Of a stretch of DNA of 64,000 nt, positions 21,116 through 33,460 are shown in pieces. Position 1 is the stretch's first letter. Every line of letters starts with the position of its first letter. The position numbers and the translations under genes were made by a program. The stretch comes from Sisyra terminalis (taxonomy: Eukaryota > Arthropoda > Insecta > Neuroptera > Sisyridae), in NCBI GenBank assembly GCA_958496175.1, contig OY292275.1:61209701-61273700 (forward strand). The letters are read 5' to 3'. Below the pieces are notes generated by a model that saw only the letters and a list, made by a program, of their open reading frames with translations, searched no databases and was not told the DNA's origin.

Positions 21116-23040
21116 AATTTAATTGTTGCAAAATAAATGCTTTTAACCTTTAAAATTTTGATTACAAATCGGTATAGGGTATAAAAGTGAAGGCATTACG
21201 TGTTCATCGACTACTTAAACCCATTATAGCCGCATTGGCCATCAAGTATACAAATAAATTAACTTCTTGAATGCAATAAAGAGAAAAATCAATATTTCCT
21301 AAATGCCAACAGTTTGCACACGTCACGTGTGCATTGCAACGTTGAATTTATGCATCTAAATACGTTAATATGTTTATAAATTTGAATGTAAGTATAAGAT
21401 ATTCAATATGCAAGATTTATGTTCCGTAATTTATTTATTATTGACACACGAATATTATTTATTATGATTGAACTGGAAATGGAATTGCTTATGTTGCTAT
21501 AGTGTAGTGCATTCAAGAAATGCATTCGCTTGGAAAATAATTGTGCATTTGTCTCAGTCAAATATTCATCAAATTAGATGACAGCCTTGATAATAATAAT
21601 GCCACGTTTTTCTGTCCTAACAAATGCACTTTTTTTTTATTTTCTCCAATAAGATTTACATTGCACCTTTGTTTTTATGGCTCCAAGAAATTAATCGTTT
21701 GTTTGGGTTTCGAGGAGAAATTTCCAATTCAATAACTCATAAATTATTTACTTCGAATGGTACAACGCCTCACTGGCACCTACGCTTTTGAAAATTGATT
21801 TTTTTTCTTTTGGAATTGGTAAAAGTCTTAAGGGTTTTTGGGTTCTTGAACCACTGTAAACATACCTCAATCTGCTGTTGAGGGTTTAATTTGAAAGTGG
21901 TCTAAAACTTTTCAAATAATCCGCAGAAAACCTCAATCAGGAAACCAATTTTTTACGACTTTACATCAACCTCAACCACCCACGTTTCTTCCTGAGAAAA
22001 AAAAACCGTATTCCCTTGGTTTTCCTTTTCAATATCCATTAGATAAGATTGAAAAGTTTAACCACAACTATTAACACCAAAAAAAAAATCAAATCAACTA
22101 CTTTCCCAGAACGTGACAAGTATACAATAAGGAAGCAGGTTTCCAGAGAAAAAAAATTTATAAATATATAAACTTATCTTGTGGAAGTGGCGTTGATAAA
22201 CGATAAGCCATATTCAGTGAACATTAAGTCCACTTAATTCCCACAGATTTCATAGAAATATTCCAAAAAAAAAAACTTCTAAATTTTTTGCACCAAGAAT
22301 GTGATCCAAACTTTCTTTTAGCCAGTTTCAATAGCCAATTCTTTGTCTTTGTAACGTTGGTAACCTGATAGTCCAATATGAGTATCTTTGAAATCCAATT
22401 AAAGTGACCAACCTATAAAATTGGCCACAATAAAACACATGCAATTACACAAAACGATCAAGTAGCAAGAAAAGTGCAAATGCCATAGTCGTGCAATTGC
22501 ACTATCAAATCAATGAAATATGATTCTTGCGCCAATAACAATAAATCGGCCATTAAACGCAATGGATCATTAATTCATAGGTTTTAACGATCCTATTTGA
22601 CCAAAGGATTATATTGCCTCGTTCGCGGGTTTTTAAGGACTTTTCAACGAAAAAAAAGACACCAAAGCCATATTATGCACTTTATGCACTTTTATGGGCG
22701 ATTTTATGGGCAATGTGCCAAATAAATTACAATCAAATTGTTTATGACAGAGGATATTGTTGCAATTATTGGCACTAAGTACCTAATTTTATGTCTAAAA
22801 ACGTTCCACTTGCCACATATAAAACAATGTTGGCAAACAATTGCAATAATTTAATCGCTTCCCTAACCCTGAAAAGTAAAAACCCTACGTAAGTTTAAAT
22901 TCTTTTTCTCCATTATTTATTAATAATTTTCCCACAGAAAACAAAGAATTTATATTTAAAGTATCTTTGGAATCTGGCATTTTTTATTAAACCATTATAT
23001 CTGTTTGGGGATGAAATTCCTCCCTCTCCTACAGTGAATA
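21116..23040. other. No recognised feature
   Basis: AT-rich sequence. No exon with matching splice sites or repeat unit was supported here. The donor-like site near 21864 on the minus strand has only a few open codons before it. Confidence 0.45.
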
Positions 23041-23044
23041 TTAA

Positions 23045-23190
23045 ATTTTTTTTTTTTATTTATTGAATTTAAATTGAAAATATTATATTTTTTGTGATTC
23101 ATGAAATCTGATGAAGTTACGATACGTAACGAAACGTAACTAATTTGACTTAAAAATATTAAATAAAAAAAATCTTATTAATTTTTTTTT
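23045..23190 (+). repeat. Short dispersed repeat with hammerhead-like motif, copy 1
   Basis: About 140 bases match 52205-52345. Both start TTTATTTATTGAATTTAAAT and include CTGATGA-A-GTTAC-loop-GTAAC-GAAACG (motif from 23108). Confidence 0.8.
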
Positions 23191-23589
23191 TTAATAAAGA
23201 AAGAGGAATTGATCTTAGAAAATTTGAGGATTATATCGGTGGAACTAAAGTAACCATAGAAACCAATGGTAAAAGCATTGTAACCAAAGCCTACTCCTTT
23301 CAAATTTAAATTTAACCTAGCGTTGAAATTACTGTAGTTTAAGTATTTTGAACGGCGATTTTTAAAGGATTTTCATGAATAAATTTTAATGTTTATCGTT
23401 GAAAACAATTCAAAAAATGTTTTAGTCAATTTTAAAGATAAAAAAAATTTTTTTAAAAAGGTCAAAATGGTGAAAAAAATTGCTCCTTTAAAGCTCCAAT
23501 AGAATTTAAGTTACAATTGTTTCAGGTCTACAAGTTTCAAGAAAATACTCTTTTCAAGAAAATACTTCATTCATAGAACCAATTGGATG

Positions 23590-25280
23590 TTGATTTGGCA
23601 TAATTATAGATTCGATTGAAACATTTCAGGGACAATTTTTTTTTGTACAGCTTTCCAATGCAAAACTTGTTGATTTATAAAGTTTCGATCAAAGTTGGCT
23701 TGGAATAAACTTGAGACTTTTAGCCATAGATTTCCCCCAAATTCCCATCAATTAATATTTTTAGGGAATTTTGTCTTTGGGACTAAATTTAATGGTAGAA
23801 ATTGGATCAAGATTGTTGAAAAAATGAAACAGTATGGTGATTGGCTGGTTTTAACTAGAGTTGGCTTTGCTTTTAACTCCAAAGCCAACTTGTTTTTAAA
23901 ACAAGAACTCTGACCTCAGATTTTTAGCTATTGCCAAATGCATACGTTTTTTAGATATACATTTTCATCGCTTGTGAAAATAAAATTTTCTTAAAATCAG
24001 AGCTGTAAAAGATACTTGGGGAAAGTATATAGGTACTAGATACGTCATTTTTTTAAAAAAGTATCCAATTACTTTGGATATCTTAAGTTACTTTTTAAGA
24101 TACTTCATAAAGGATATCTAAGATACTATATACTTTTGGCCAAAAAATGAAGGAGCTAAGAAAAACAGCATCCAGAGTTCCTTCTTTTTTATAAGAAGAA
24201 AGTTGGCTATGAAATTGGAGCTAAAGCCACCTTTGATTAAAATCAACCAATTACCATAGTGTTTCGTTTTGTCAATAATCTTGATCCACTTTTCAACAAA
24301 ATAATCTTCAAAGAAAACCATAAAATTTAATCCTAAAACTTGTGTGAAAAACTTTTGCAATACTTTTGTCCGGATGATATTACTCCATATTGTCCAGATA
24401 TTTTTATAAACCACCATTGAAGAATTTTAGGGACAATTTTTTTGTACAAGCTTTCCAGTGCAAAACGTGCTGATTTATAAAGTTTCGATCAAAGTTGGCT
24501 TGAGACTTTAAGCCATAGATTTCCCCCGAAATTGCAATCACTTAGTCTTTTAAGGGAATTTTGTCTTTGGGACTAAATTTAATACTAAAAATTGGATCAA
24601 GATTGTTGAAAAACCGAAACAGTATGGTGATTGGCTGGTTTCAACTAGAGTTGGCTTTGGTTTCAACTCCAAAGCCAACTTGTTTTTAAAACAAGAACTC
24701 GGACATCAGATTTTTAGCTATACATTTTCATCGTTTGTGAAAATCAAATTTTCTTACAATCAGAGCTGTAAAAGATACTTTCGGAAAGTATTTAGGTACT
24801 AGATAAGTCATTTTTTAAAAAAAAATATCCAGTTACTTTGAATATCTTCCGTTACTTTTGAAGATACTTAATAAAGGAATATCTAAGATACTAACATTTG
24901 GCTTAAAAGTGAAGGAACTAAGAAAAACAGCACCCAGAGTTCCTTCTTTTTTATAAGAAGAAAGTTGGCTATGGAATTGGAGCCAAAGCCACCTTTGATT
25001 AAAACCAACCAATTACCATAGTGTATCCTTTTTTTTGAACAATCTTGATTCAATTTTTATCAAAATAATTCTCAAAGGAAATCAATTAAAATTTAATTCT
25101 AAAATTTGTGTGGAAAAACCTTTGCAATACTTTTACTGGGATGATATAACTCCATATTGTTCAGAGATTTTTATAAACCCCCATTTGATGGTATTTTTCA
25201 TTGATCTTATATAATCAACAGGTTGTAGGTGAATGACTAATATTCGGGATTCTTTTCAGACAAAAGCATCAACCCTTATA
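23590..25280. repeat. Alternating-orientation repeat block, left side
   Basis: Units of about 250-300 bases occur in alternating orientation: forward near 23.69-23.94 kb, reverse near 24.18-24.40, forward near 24.42-24.72 and reverse near 24.96-25.25. Recognition words are GTTGGCTTTGG, CCAAAGCCAACTTG and GGATCAAGATTGTTGAA. Between units lies a second word set with GAGCTGTAAAAGATACTT and TTAGGTACTAGATA. Open reading frames here are by-products of the repeats. Confidence 0.85.
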
Positions 25281-27229
25281 TCACAAGTTGATTGGCATAA
25301 GATATTTTTTTGGTAGTGCATCAAATTTGCTACAAAATTATGTATTGCACATTTATTTATATTGGTGCACATATTATAGAACTTAGATTGCATTAACAAA
25401 ACTCCAATTAATTGGCTTCTAAGAGCTATTGATCAAGGATCAAATTTTATACTCTAACCAGCTAATGATAACCAAAATTTTGTTCAAATCAATGTACTTT
25501 TTTGCAAGGCTCTTATGACGTTTCCCACCTGTTGAAAACTAATCAAAAATTTGCTCATAAAAAGCCTATTTTAAATTTATTATAATTACACTTTCGGCTT
25601 CGAATATTTCAATATTTGCTCTCTTTTTTTCACTTTTAGTGTCAACAGCAAAGAGTCGAATAGTCGACACGTCATATCCTATTTATTCATTGATAAGAAA
25701 TCAAAGTGAAAACAGTCGTAAACACTTACGACACGACACTTTTGGTCGACAGAGATTATAACAAGAAGAAACCTGTTATCAAAATAAAAATTCCATCCAA
25801 ACGCCTCAAAATTTCCTTCAGGTATCTTCGGTCAATATTGGTCGAGGCATTTTCACATATATTTATTAATATGTCTGTCATAAACGTGGTGATGTTGGGA
25901 CAGGTAATCGTTTATAACGACATCGACTAATACCAAGTACAAATATGATTAGATAAGACGGTTTTTTTTTTCCGGAATTGTTTGCTGCTCTTAAAAACGC
26001 ACCCTTGGGTCTTGGGATAATAATCGCTTGGCAACGTTGCACAAGTGGGTTATTTGATATTATTTCGGTGTGGAACAAGTTTGGCTCCAAGATAAAATAG
26101 GAAAGAAAAAAAAAATGTGTTTCTTTTTTTTTTTGCTTTGTTGGGAAGTGACGACTATCTTATTAGTCGAAGCGAAAATGGCGGCCAAAGTAATGTGGAT
26201 AATATGTAATTTGATACTACCAGTGTACCAATATTAATATTCTTTGAGTTAAAAACACTGGTGTGAGGAATTTACGGCCGTTGGGGGGTTTTTGTAATGA
26301 GCAAAGTGCACGTCAGTGATGTGGAAAGAATGCAAATAGACATAGGGGTAGTTTTTGACATTTTTTTTTCTCTTCAGCAAATATTTAATGAGACATTTCT
26401 GGCCGAAGGAAATTGGCAAGAAAGTGGTTATATTTGAGTAGGGGAATAAAAAGAGAGACCTGGTCTTTTTGGGTACAAAAGACTGTGTTGCATCTCCAAT
26501 CTGATGGAATTCTTCGTCTCATTCAATACAACAAATTTTAAATTATCCAAACAACAAAAGTACAAATTCCAAATCTTCAAACTAATTATGTTAATTTAAA
26601 CGTACAAAAGCCACACTGAATCATATAACTTTTTTCGTTTGGCCTCCGCTTTTTGTTCGCATTAGATTTGAAAAGTCCTCCACGTCCCTCTGCCGCCGTC
26701 TCACTTGGTGATCTTGAAAAATCGTGCGATTGTTCAAGAAATGAAAGGAGGTCCACACCACCATATCCACGTAAATCCGACCACGCATCGACCAAACTAT
26801 TGAAATAAAGAAATTATTTCCTTGGAACAAAAAGCACAATTCCATAGCTTTTGGTATTATAACGTGTGCCGACAAAATACAATAACGCATTGTGCAACTG
26901 GACATTATAAATAATCGTAATGCGTTTTATTTGGTTGCGAATGGGGCCATTCATATCGCCTCGTATTATGTCTGCAATTTCTTCTGCACTTTTTCGCTCG
27001 TGTTACCTATTGAATTTATTATGTTGATCCAAGATATCTATAATGAACCGTGACCCATTCATCGTTGCAGTTATTGCAACTAACGATCCATTTTTAGTGC
27101 ATGTTTTGCACTCGATATTTTGACGCAACAAATCCGAAGAGATATAAGAAGTTTTAAGGGGCACAAAACATGTGTTTCTCATTGTAAAAGGATCCTCATT
27201 AAACCACCAAAGTTGAACAATCTTTAAAG
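25281..27229. other. Centre of the alternating repeat block
   Basis: About 2 kb of non-repetitive sequence lies between the two repeat sides. It contains a possible exon at 26586-26796. It also has AAAATGGCGGCC at 26175-26186, which resembles the YY1-type AAGATGGCGGC element found at some translation starts and opens a short plus-strand frame (MAAKVMW). I see no transposase. Confidence 0.4.
26586..26796 (-). CDS. Possible terminal coding exon, unrecognised
   Basis: A good acceptor (TTTCTTTATTTCAATAG) precedes 26796. The frame then reads 69 codons to a TAA with balanced, hydrophilic composition, including VDAWSDLRGYGGVDLLSF and later KSYMIQCGFCTF, whose CxxC spacing is zinc-finger-like but incomplete. 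The segment is clearly GC-richer than its surroundings. A second frame on the same strand is also open, which lowers confidence. No polyadenylation signal and no upstream exon were found. It could belong to a gene, or to the mobile element whose repeats surround it. Confidence 0.3.
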
Positions 27230-27389
27230 CAGACCATTCACGCTCCGACTTGCAGTCCAACTAGTAGGATCGGCTAAATGATCCGACTAGACATCCAACT
27301 TCCAACAACACCATTCACGGTCCGACTTTAGATACAACTTCAAAAGTCGAACCACAAGTTGGACAGCAAGTCGGAACATAAATGGTCTG
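27230..27389. mobile_element. hAT-type non-autonomous element, complete, with 8-bp target duplication
   Basis: The ends are CAGACCATTCACGCTCCGAC and its imperfect complement ending AAATGGTCTG, with arms of about 40 bases. CTTTAAAG lies on both sides (27222-27229 and 27390-27397). The related repeat unit at about 27837-27870 has the uninterrupted site (AACAATCTTTAAAGGAC), so the 8-base duplication is directly shown. Eight-base duplications and CAG termini define the hAT superfamily. Confidence 0.9.
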
Positions 27390-27399
27390 CTTTAAAGGA

Positions 27400-28700
27400 A
27401 GGATTTATTCCATAGAATTGACAACAGATTAGCTAAAATAATTTAAACTTGGAATATAAGAGTAGGAAAGGCAACGAGAGGGTTGATACTCTTGTCTGAA
27501 AAGAATCCCGAATGTTAGTCATCGACCTACAACCTGTTGATTTTATAAGATCAATGATAAATACCATCAAATGGGAGTTTACAAAAATCTATGGACAAAA
27601 TTTTATGGTTTTTTTTAAAGATTATTTCGATAGAAATTGGATCAAGCTGGTTGAAAAAAAGGATACACTATGGTAATTGATTGGTTTTAATCAAAGGTGG
27701 CTTTGGCTCCAATTCCATAGCCACCTTTCTTCTTATAAAAAAGAGGAATTCTTGGTTAAATGTGGAGAGATGTAAAAAGTTTTAAGGGATACAAAACATG
27801 TATTTCTCATTGAAAAAGGGTCCTTATTAAGCCACCGAAGTTGAACAATCTTTAAAGGACAAATTTATTCAGCAGGATTAGCAACAAATTAGCCAATTTG
27901 GATTTTCCAAAAAAAATTTTTGTCTATCAATTTGAGATATACGGGTAGGAAAAGCAACGAAGGGTTGATGCTCTTGTCTGAAAAAAAAAACCCGAACATT
28001 AATCATCGGTCTACAACCTGTTGATTTTATACGATCACCAATGGAAAATACCATCAAAAAATGAGTTTTTATAAAAAATTCTGGACAATATGGTGTAATA
28101 TCATCCCGGTAAAAATACAGTAAAAGTATTGCAAAGGTTTTGCCACACAAATTTTAGGATTAAATTTTAATTGATTTCCTTTGAGAATTATTTTGATAAA
28201 AATTGGATCAAGATTGTTCAAAAAAGGAAACACTATAGTAATTGATTGATTTTAATCAAAGGTGACTTTAGCTCCAATTCCATAGCCAACTTTCTTCTTA
28301 TAAAAAAGAAGAAACTCTGGGTGCTGTTTTTCTTAGTTCCTTCATTTTTTAGCAAAAAGTATTTTTGATATTCTTTTATTAAGTATCTTAAAAAGTAACT
28401 TAAGATACCCAAAGTAACTGGATACTTTTTTTAAAAAAATGATTTATCTAGTACCTAAATACTTTCCCAAAGTATCTTCTACAGCTCTGATTGTAAGAAA
28501 ATTTGATTTTCACAAACGATGAAAATGTATATCTAAAAAACGTATACGTTTAGCAATAGTTACAAATCTGAAGTCGGAGTTCCTCTTTTAAAAACAAGTT
28601 GGCTTTGGAGTTAAAACCAAAGCCAACTCCAGTTAAAACCAGCCAATCACCATACTGTTTCCTTTTTTCAACATTTTTGAACCAATTTCCTGGACCCACA
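27400..28700. repeat. Alternating-orientation repeat block, right side
   Basis: Units match those at 23.6-25.3 kb in inverted arrangement: 27.46-27.76 kb, about 27.83-28.40 kb and 28.42-28.70 kb. The innermost words (TCTTGTCTGAAAAGAATCCC, ACAACCTGTTGATT) are the complement of those at about 25.20-25.27 kb, so the two sides form a large inverted repeat. Confidence 0.85.
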
Positions 28701-29930
28701 ACCTGTACTTGGGGTTATAAAATCGGCAATGAAAGATATCATCAAAGAATGAATTTATAGAAATCAATGGATATTATGGAGGAACATCCCCCAAACCAAA
28801 GTATAATTAAAAAGATAATGAGAAAATTATTCCTTAGACTAACTATTGAAATAATTGGTCTTTCAAAAAAGCAGTTTAGAATGGTAATAAGAAAGCATCT
28901 GCATACCATAGATTGGCAAAAATTGGATATTTTTTTGTATAAAATCATAACGGGGATGTAAAAATTGGATCCAATTCAACAATCTAATACCAAAAGACAA
29001 AACTATTTTTCGTTGAGGAAAACTTTAGAGGAACTTCCCCCAAATTCACTGAATATTACCCCATCCCATTATTACAAATTTTGATCCATGACTCATAGCC
29101 TACTTGAGGAACTCTTCAAATCTAACGAAGACCTCAAAAATTGGATTAATTCCTAGATCTCCTCTAAGGACAAGCATTTTTATCTTAAAGTAATCCATAT
29201 GCTACTAAAATACGGAGAACAGTAGTACCTAACAATAGACAGGACTTTGACTAAAAAATATCACTATCCTTTTTTTTGGAAGCAAATCCTTAAACAATTT
29301 ATTCGGTCACCTAATAAAACGAAAGTCTACTTACGACACACCCAAATATTAAATTTTCTAATCATCAAAACTGCACCTTTTTACATTCTTGCACCATTTG
29401 CTTAACCACCTGATAGACACTTGTATGATTATTTACCTGAAACAAAAAGAGAAAAAAGAATTAATTTACTGCTTAGTGAAAAGCTTTAATTAGTGAAAAA
29501 AATGGCCAAAGAAAGTTGAGGTGTAGCGTGCTATTTTGCCGCCCGAAAATTCACCACCCCTTATTTTCATTATTAGTCAAGACAATTGGTAAAACATCTT
29601 TAAGTTCTCTTAAAAATGTACTCTTATCTACATTTAGGGAGAAACATATATCCTCTAATTTAAATTTTATCCAAAAGATAGAGAAAATATTCTAATTTTC
29701 ATCTTAAAAATAGAGACTTATCTGACAGATAAATTTCTATTTAGTACATAGCTATCTTAAGACTATAGCATATTCATTCATGGTGGAAAATATCGGCCTT
29801 AGATCAATTTCAATTGCATGTTTTCAATGCAAAGGCTATGCCTTTGGATAACAAGAAATTATTTGGAAATAAAAAATAAGATCAGTATTCATGATTTTCT
29901 AGATGATAAACTTCAGCTTCGTCAATGGAA
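28701..29930. other. No firm feature
   Basis: AT-rich sequence. On the minus strand a pyrimidine-rich tract ending TTTGTTTCAG at about 29437 precedes an open stretch of 23 codons (VYQVVKQMVQECKK near the middle) to a TGA. This could be a tiny terminal exon, but nothing else supports it. Confidence 0.3.
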
Positions 29931-29932
29931 AA

Positions 29933-30195
29933 AAACAGGGTTGAAAAGTAGCTATTAATAACCGAAGGACCAATTGTCGAATTTTGACTTAGGGATATTT
30001 TGTCGAGGGAACAAAGAAGCTCTTTGTAAGATGCAATTGTATCAAATATAATTTAAACACGTATTCCTCCTTTTGTGGTGAGTCTTTTCCACTTTGGAGA
30101 TCAGGTATTTTGATCCCTCGACAAAATATCCCTAAGTCAAAATTCGACAATTGGTCCTTCGGTTATTAATAGCTACTTTTAAACCCTGTTTTTTT
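29933..30195. mobile_element. Near-perfect short foldback element
   Basis: About 80 bases at 29933-30012 are repeated inverted at 30108-30190 with only a few mismatches. The arms begin CAGGGTTGAAAAGTAGC and end near TTTTGTCGAGGGA, around a 95-base loop. The arm carries the GACAAAATATCC words. Confidence 0.85.
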
Positions 30196-30509
30196 CCCCC
30201 GAGAAAAAACACCTAAACGTAATTGTTCCCGCCACTATTATCTTGAAAAAGAAGCACTCAAATGTTGATTTTTATGATTTATCGTTGATTAATTAGATAT
30301 CAAAATATGTTTTGGTCTCAATTTAATCCCACGTGTTGCTAAAACAATTGCAGATAACTTCAAGAAAATCACTTTTCGTTATCAACATTTGTCCTTATTT
30401 ATCACTCAATGCTGTGGAATTATTTTTTGTGATATTATTTACTATGGTACTCTTCTTTCCAAGTTTTCTGGATAATGTGCATTATAAAATGGATAATTGT
30501 GGATCAGGC

Positions 30510-30893
30510 CTTTTGATCCTCTGACAAAATATCCCGGTAAAAACATCCCCGAACAAAACACCCTCGAAAATTGAATCCTCGATCATTAATTACTGCAAAT
30601 TTTTTTTGATCTTAGGGACAATTTGTCCAGGGATATTTTGTCAAGGGATCAAATATCATGGGATTTTCTGTCTACAAAACATCCAATTGGTTTTTTGATA
30701 AAATTTAGATCTATTGACTAAGATTGAATCCTCGATTATTAATTACTGCAAATCGTTTTTTACTGCAAATTTTTTTGATCTTAGAGACAATTTGCCCAGG
30801 GATATTTTGTCAAGGGATCAAATATCATGGATATTCTGTCTACAAAAAATCCAATTGGTTTTCTCATAAAATGTAGTTCTACTGACTAAGATA
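30510..30893. repeat. GACAAAATATCC-family unit and a 153-bp tandem duplication
   Basis: A forward unit (30510-30585) is followed by two tandem copies (30571-30723 and 30724-30893) sharing TTGAATCCTCGAT, AGGGATATTTTGTCAAGGGA, CATCCAATTGG-type and GACTAAGAT words. Confidence 0.8.
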
Positions 30894-32170
30894 CAGGCAA
30901 ATATTGATAAGGGGAGGGAAATGGGATTGTTTACGAAGGCTTAGAGAAAAAGGGCAAGTCATTTTTTTTTTCGTTCGTTCATAATCCAATTTAAGATTTA
31001 AATCGAAAAAGCTGTTTGAAATCACCTTTGATGAATCGAATGGGAAACAGATGAAATTGTATATATATATATACAAAGAAGTCCCAATCGAATGGTGATC
31101 CAAGTTTTGATTGTTGGTGAGGTCGATGATTTTCACAGCAGGAGCACTCTTGATCACATTATTCGAAAGAAAATATAAATCCATATCAAGCAGCGCCACT
31201 GATCTCTTCCATTCCATTGAAGAAGTAGAAGAAGAAGAAGAAATTAGACGAAACGTAAATAATATCATTCGAGACGAAGATTTATAATTATCCGGAAATA
31301 AAATTATTCAGAATGTCGGCCCCTGTTTTATTATGTGCTACACATAGGTGAAGTTAATCAATTTCACCATTTGAAGAAAAAAAAAACTCCAACTTTTCAA
31401 GTCTCTTCACCTTTCCTCCTTCTTCTTCTTCTTTCTTTGTTCATGTGTAACTAATCGAAAATAATTTTTATAATTTCATATTTTTGAATGATCAAGTTTC
31501 AATGAGGGAAGAGCGGGGGTGGGTGGGGGTGGGGGCATAGAAATTATCGAATATTATGCGGTCATTGATGACAAATTGTTGCTGACAGAATGACTGACGC
31601 AAAAAGAAGAGGAAAGATTCATCATATGTGGAGTCATTAATATGAGTTTGAAAAGGATTTATCAATTCGAAACTTGGCGAATTATTTCAAATTGATTTTT
31701 AAAGAATATAATTTTTTCGAGATATCATTTTTCATTTTATTCAATTACCTTTCATCAATGGGAGGCGAGCGTGGAAAAAGTGTGCAACAATTAATCATGG
31801 TTTTATAGTATTATTTCAATTTATAAAGTTTCAATGGGAATTTTTTTTTTTGACTAAATAGAAAGGGGGTCAATAGGTGGAAGTTGGAAAATTCTTACGA
31901 AAACTTCTTTGACTAGTTAAACACTTAAATATTAATTAATTAATCACTAATCTCATGTGATTTATTGCCTGGGCTACCATTTTCTTGGAAAACCAGGAAT
32001 TATCAGGAAATTTTTAAATTATTTTTTTGTGGTCACCCTGAAATATCAGAGTTTTATCCCTTATTAAAATTTTACTTCTTGTACCTTCAGCATTTAAATT
32101 GACTTCTTTGGTATAGATATTACATATCAGGAATATAAAAATATATGATTTTTTAAATCCTCAAGTGTCA
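30894..32170. other. No gene recognised; short simple repeats
   Basis: It holds (AT)n near 31060-31075, (GAA)n near 31220-31246, (CTT)n near 31415-31432 and the G-rich tract listed separately. A 129-codon minus-strand frame (30879-31268) is low-complexity at both ends and resembles nothing I know. Confidence 0.45.
31515..31535 (+). other. G-quadruplex-type tract
   Basis: Four G-runs separated by single T residues (5, 3, 5 and 5 Gs) meet the usual G3+N1-7 quadruplex pattern. It stands out in AT-rich sequence. Confidence 0.7.
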
Positions 32171-32177
32171 CCTATCG

Positions 32178-32560
32178 CAGTGCTTCTCAAACTTTTTCAT
32201 ACCAAAGTCCTCTAATTCAGAAAAAAATCAACCATACTTTATGTAGCATTAGTTTTTTTAATAGACATTTCGAAATTCGAAAGAATGGACATAGGACGAT
32301 AAGTATAGTGAATCCAAGGTTTGTAAATTACATAGGTTGCACCATTAGAAAAAAAAAATGACGTCATACGAAGAATTTTGAAATTGATCAGTCTGAAGAT
32401 ATGAACGAATTTCTTCTGGATACGTCACGTATCCATCACGTAGCCACCATGAGGCCACCTGTGTGTTTTATATCGGCCCCAGAATGGTATTTGGTTCATA
32501 ATTTCAGGGTATGTTGGTACTATTAAGCTAGTACTATTGATTCGGTAAGTTTCAGATCCC
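32178..32560 (+). mobile_element. hAT-like element end and body, copy 1
   Basis: It begins CAGTGCTTCTCAAAC, a hAT-type terminus. The body words GGACATAGGACGATAAGTATAGTG and ATTTGGTTCATAATTTCAGGG (both in pieces) recur in order at 35800-36165. This copy has about 160 extra bases (about 32310-32470). The right terminus was not found. Confidence 0.6.
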
Positions 32561-32612
32561 AGCAGAATTTTTGAATGGGGAACCCAAAAAAATTGTTTCG
32601 TAATTGTTGATT

Positions 32613-32812
32613 GAAAAATATTCAATACATAACAAATAATAGGCCATGTCGGACTACAGGGGACGCCGGATTAGCCAAAGGCCGGATTATCGGGGGTCCA
32701 CTGTACTTTTAGGCCATCTTTTGAGAGGTTCGTCTATGCTACATCCTAGAAAGATTATTGTGTTCCAGCCCTAATTTCTGAAGTAAATCCAAGCAAATAT
32801 TCATTTTGATCC
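32613..32812. mobile_element. Tigger/pogo-like fragment, copy 1
   Basis: The segment GCCGGATTATCGGGGGTCCACTG-TA (in pieces) matches the known Tigger/pogo terminus CAGTGGACCCCCGATAATCCGGC read on the minus strand, followed by TA. Flanks match 38187-38375. Confidence 0.65.
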
Positions 32813-33460
32813 CTATGGAAATTTGCGATGCGGCACTTCTTAATATTAAAACTAAGAGTTTAAACTTTCACAGGATTTTTTTTTTGTCATTCCCAACGAT
32901 ATTTTCGATATAATTAAGAGAAAAAAATCATCTTTTTTTGGAATCAATTTGATAAACATTTTTTTTTTCGACAGCAATTACTTGGGACAAATTGGGAAAA
33001 AAGGCAAGCTGGTTAGCCTGCTGGGGAAGGATCAAGGTATATTTTTACGCTGAATTTGTCTTTGGACCAATATATAGTTGAGGAACATCCATAGGGATCA
33101 AAATGAATATTTGCTTGGATTTACTTCCGAAATTAGGGCTCCCTAATTTCCTTAGGACCTGTGGAAAATATCAAAAACTTATATAGAGATAAGTTATAGT
33201 AAAAAAGTGCTCCACAAAAAATGTCCTAAAAAATTTTCTCATAAAATTGATGGTTGCGTCAAAAAATTGAAAAAATATTAAAATTTTTCTTTAGTTCAAC
33301 TTTGACCTCGAATAACTTTTTAAAGAATAAATATATCAAAAACTTGTACGAGACATTTTTTGTAGGTCGTTCAATTTTCTACAAGAATATACCTTGGTTA
33401 TTCCGAAATATTGTCACCAACGTGAGCCATAAAATTCCAAAGTGTTAGATAATATTGTTC
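32813..33460. repeat. Mosaic of hairpin family 1 and inverted Tigger-like flank
   Basis: In order: a right-end hairpin fragment (32813-32945); sequence inverted relative to 38325-38545 (about 32948-33147); and a hairpin right arm (33148-33460). Confidence 0.75.

Noticed and set aside
25706..25930. 74-codon plus-strand frame and a minus-strand GTAAGTG donor near 25728
   Set aside because: The plus frame has no recognisable domain, and the minus donor is preceded by only a short ambiguous open stretch; neither is enough to call an exon.
26175..26235. ATGGCGGCC start-like sequence
   Set aside because: It opens only 19 codons before a stop and lacks a convincing donor. It is mentioned as a motif but not called as a first exon.
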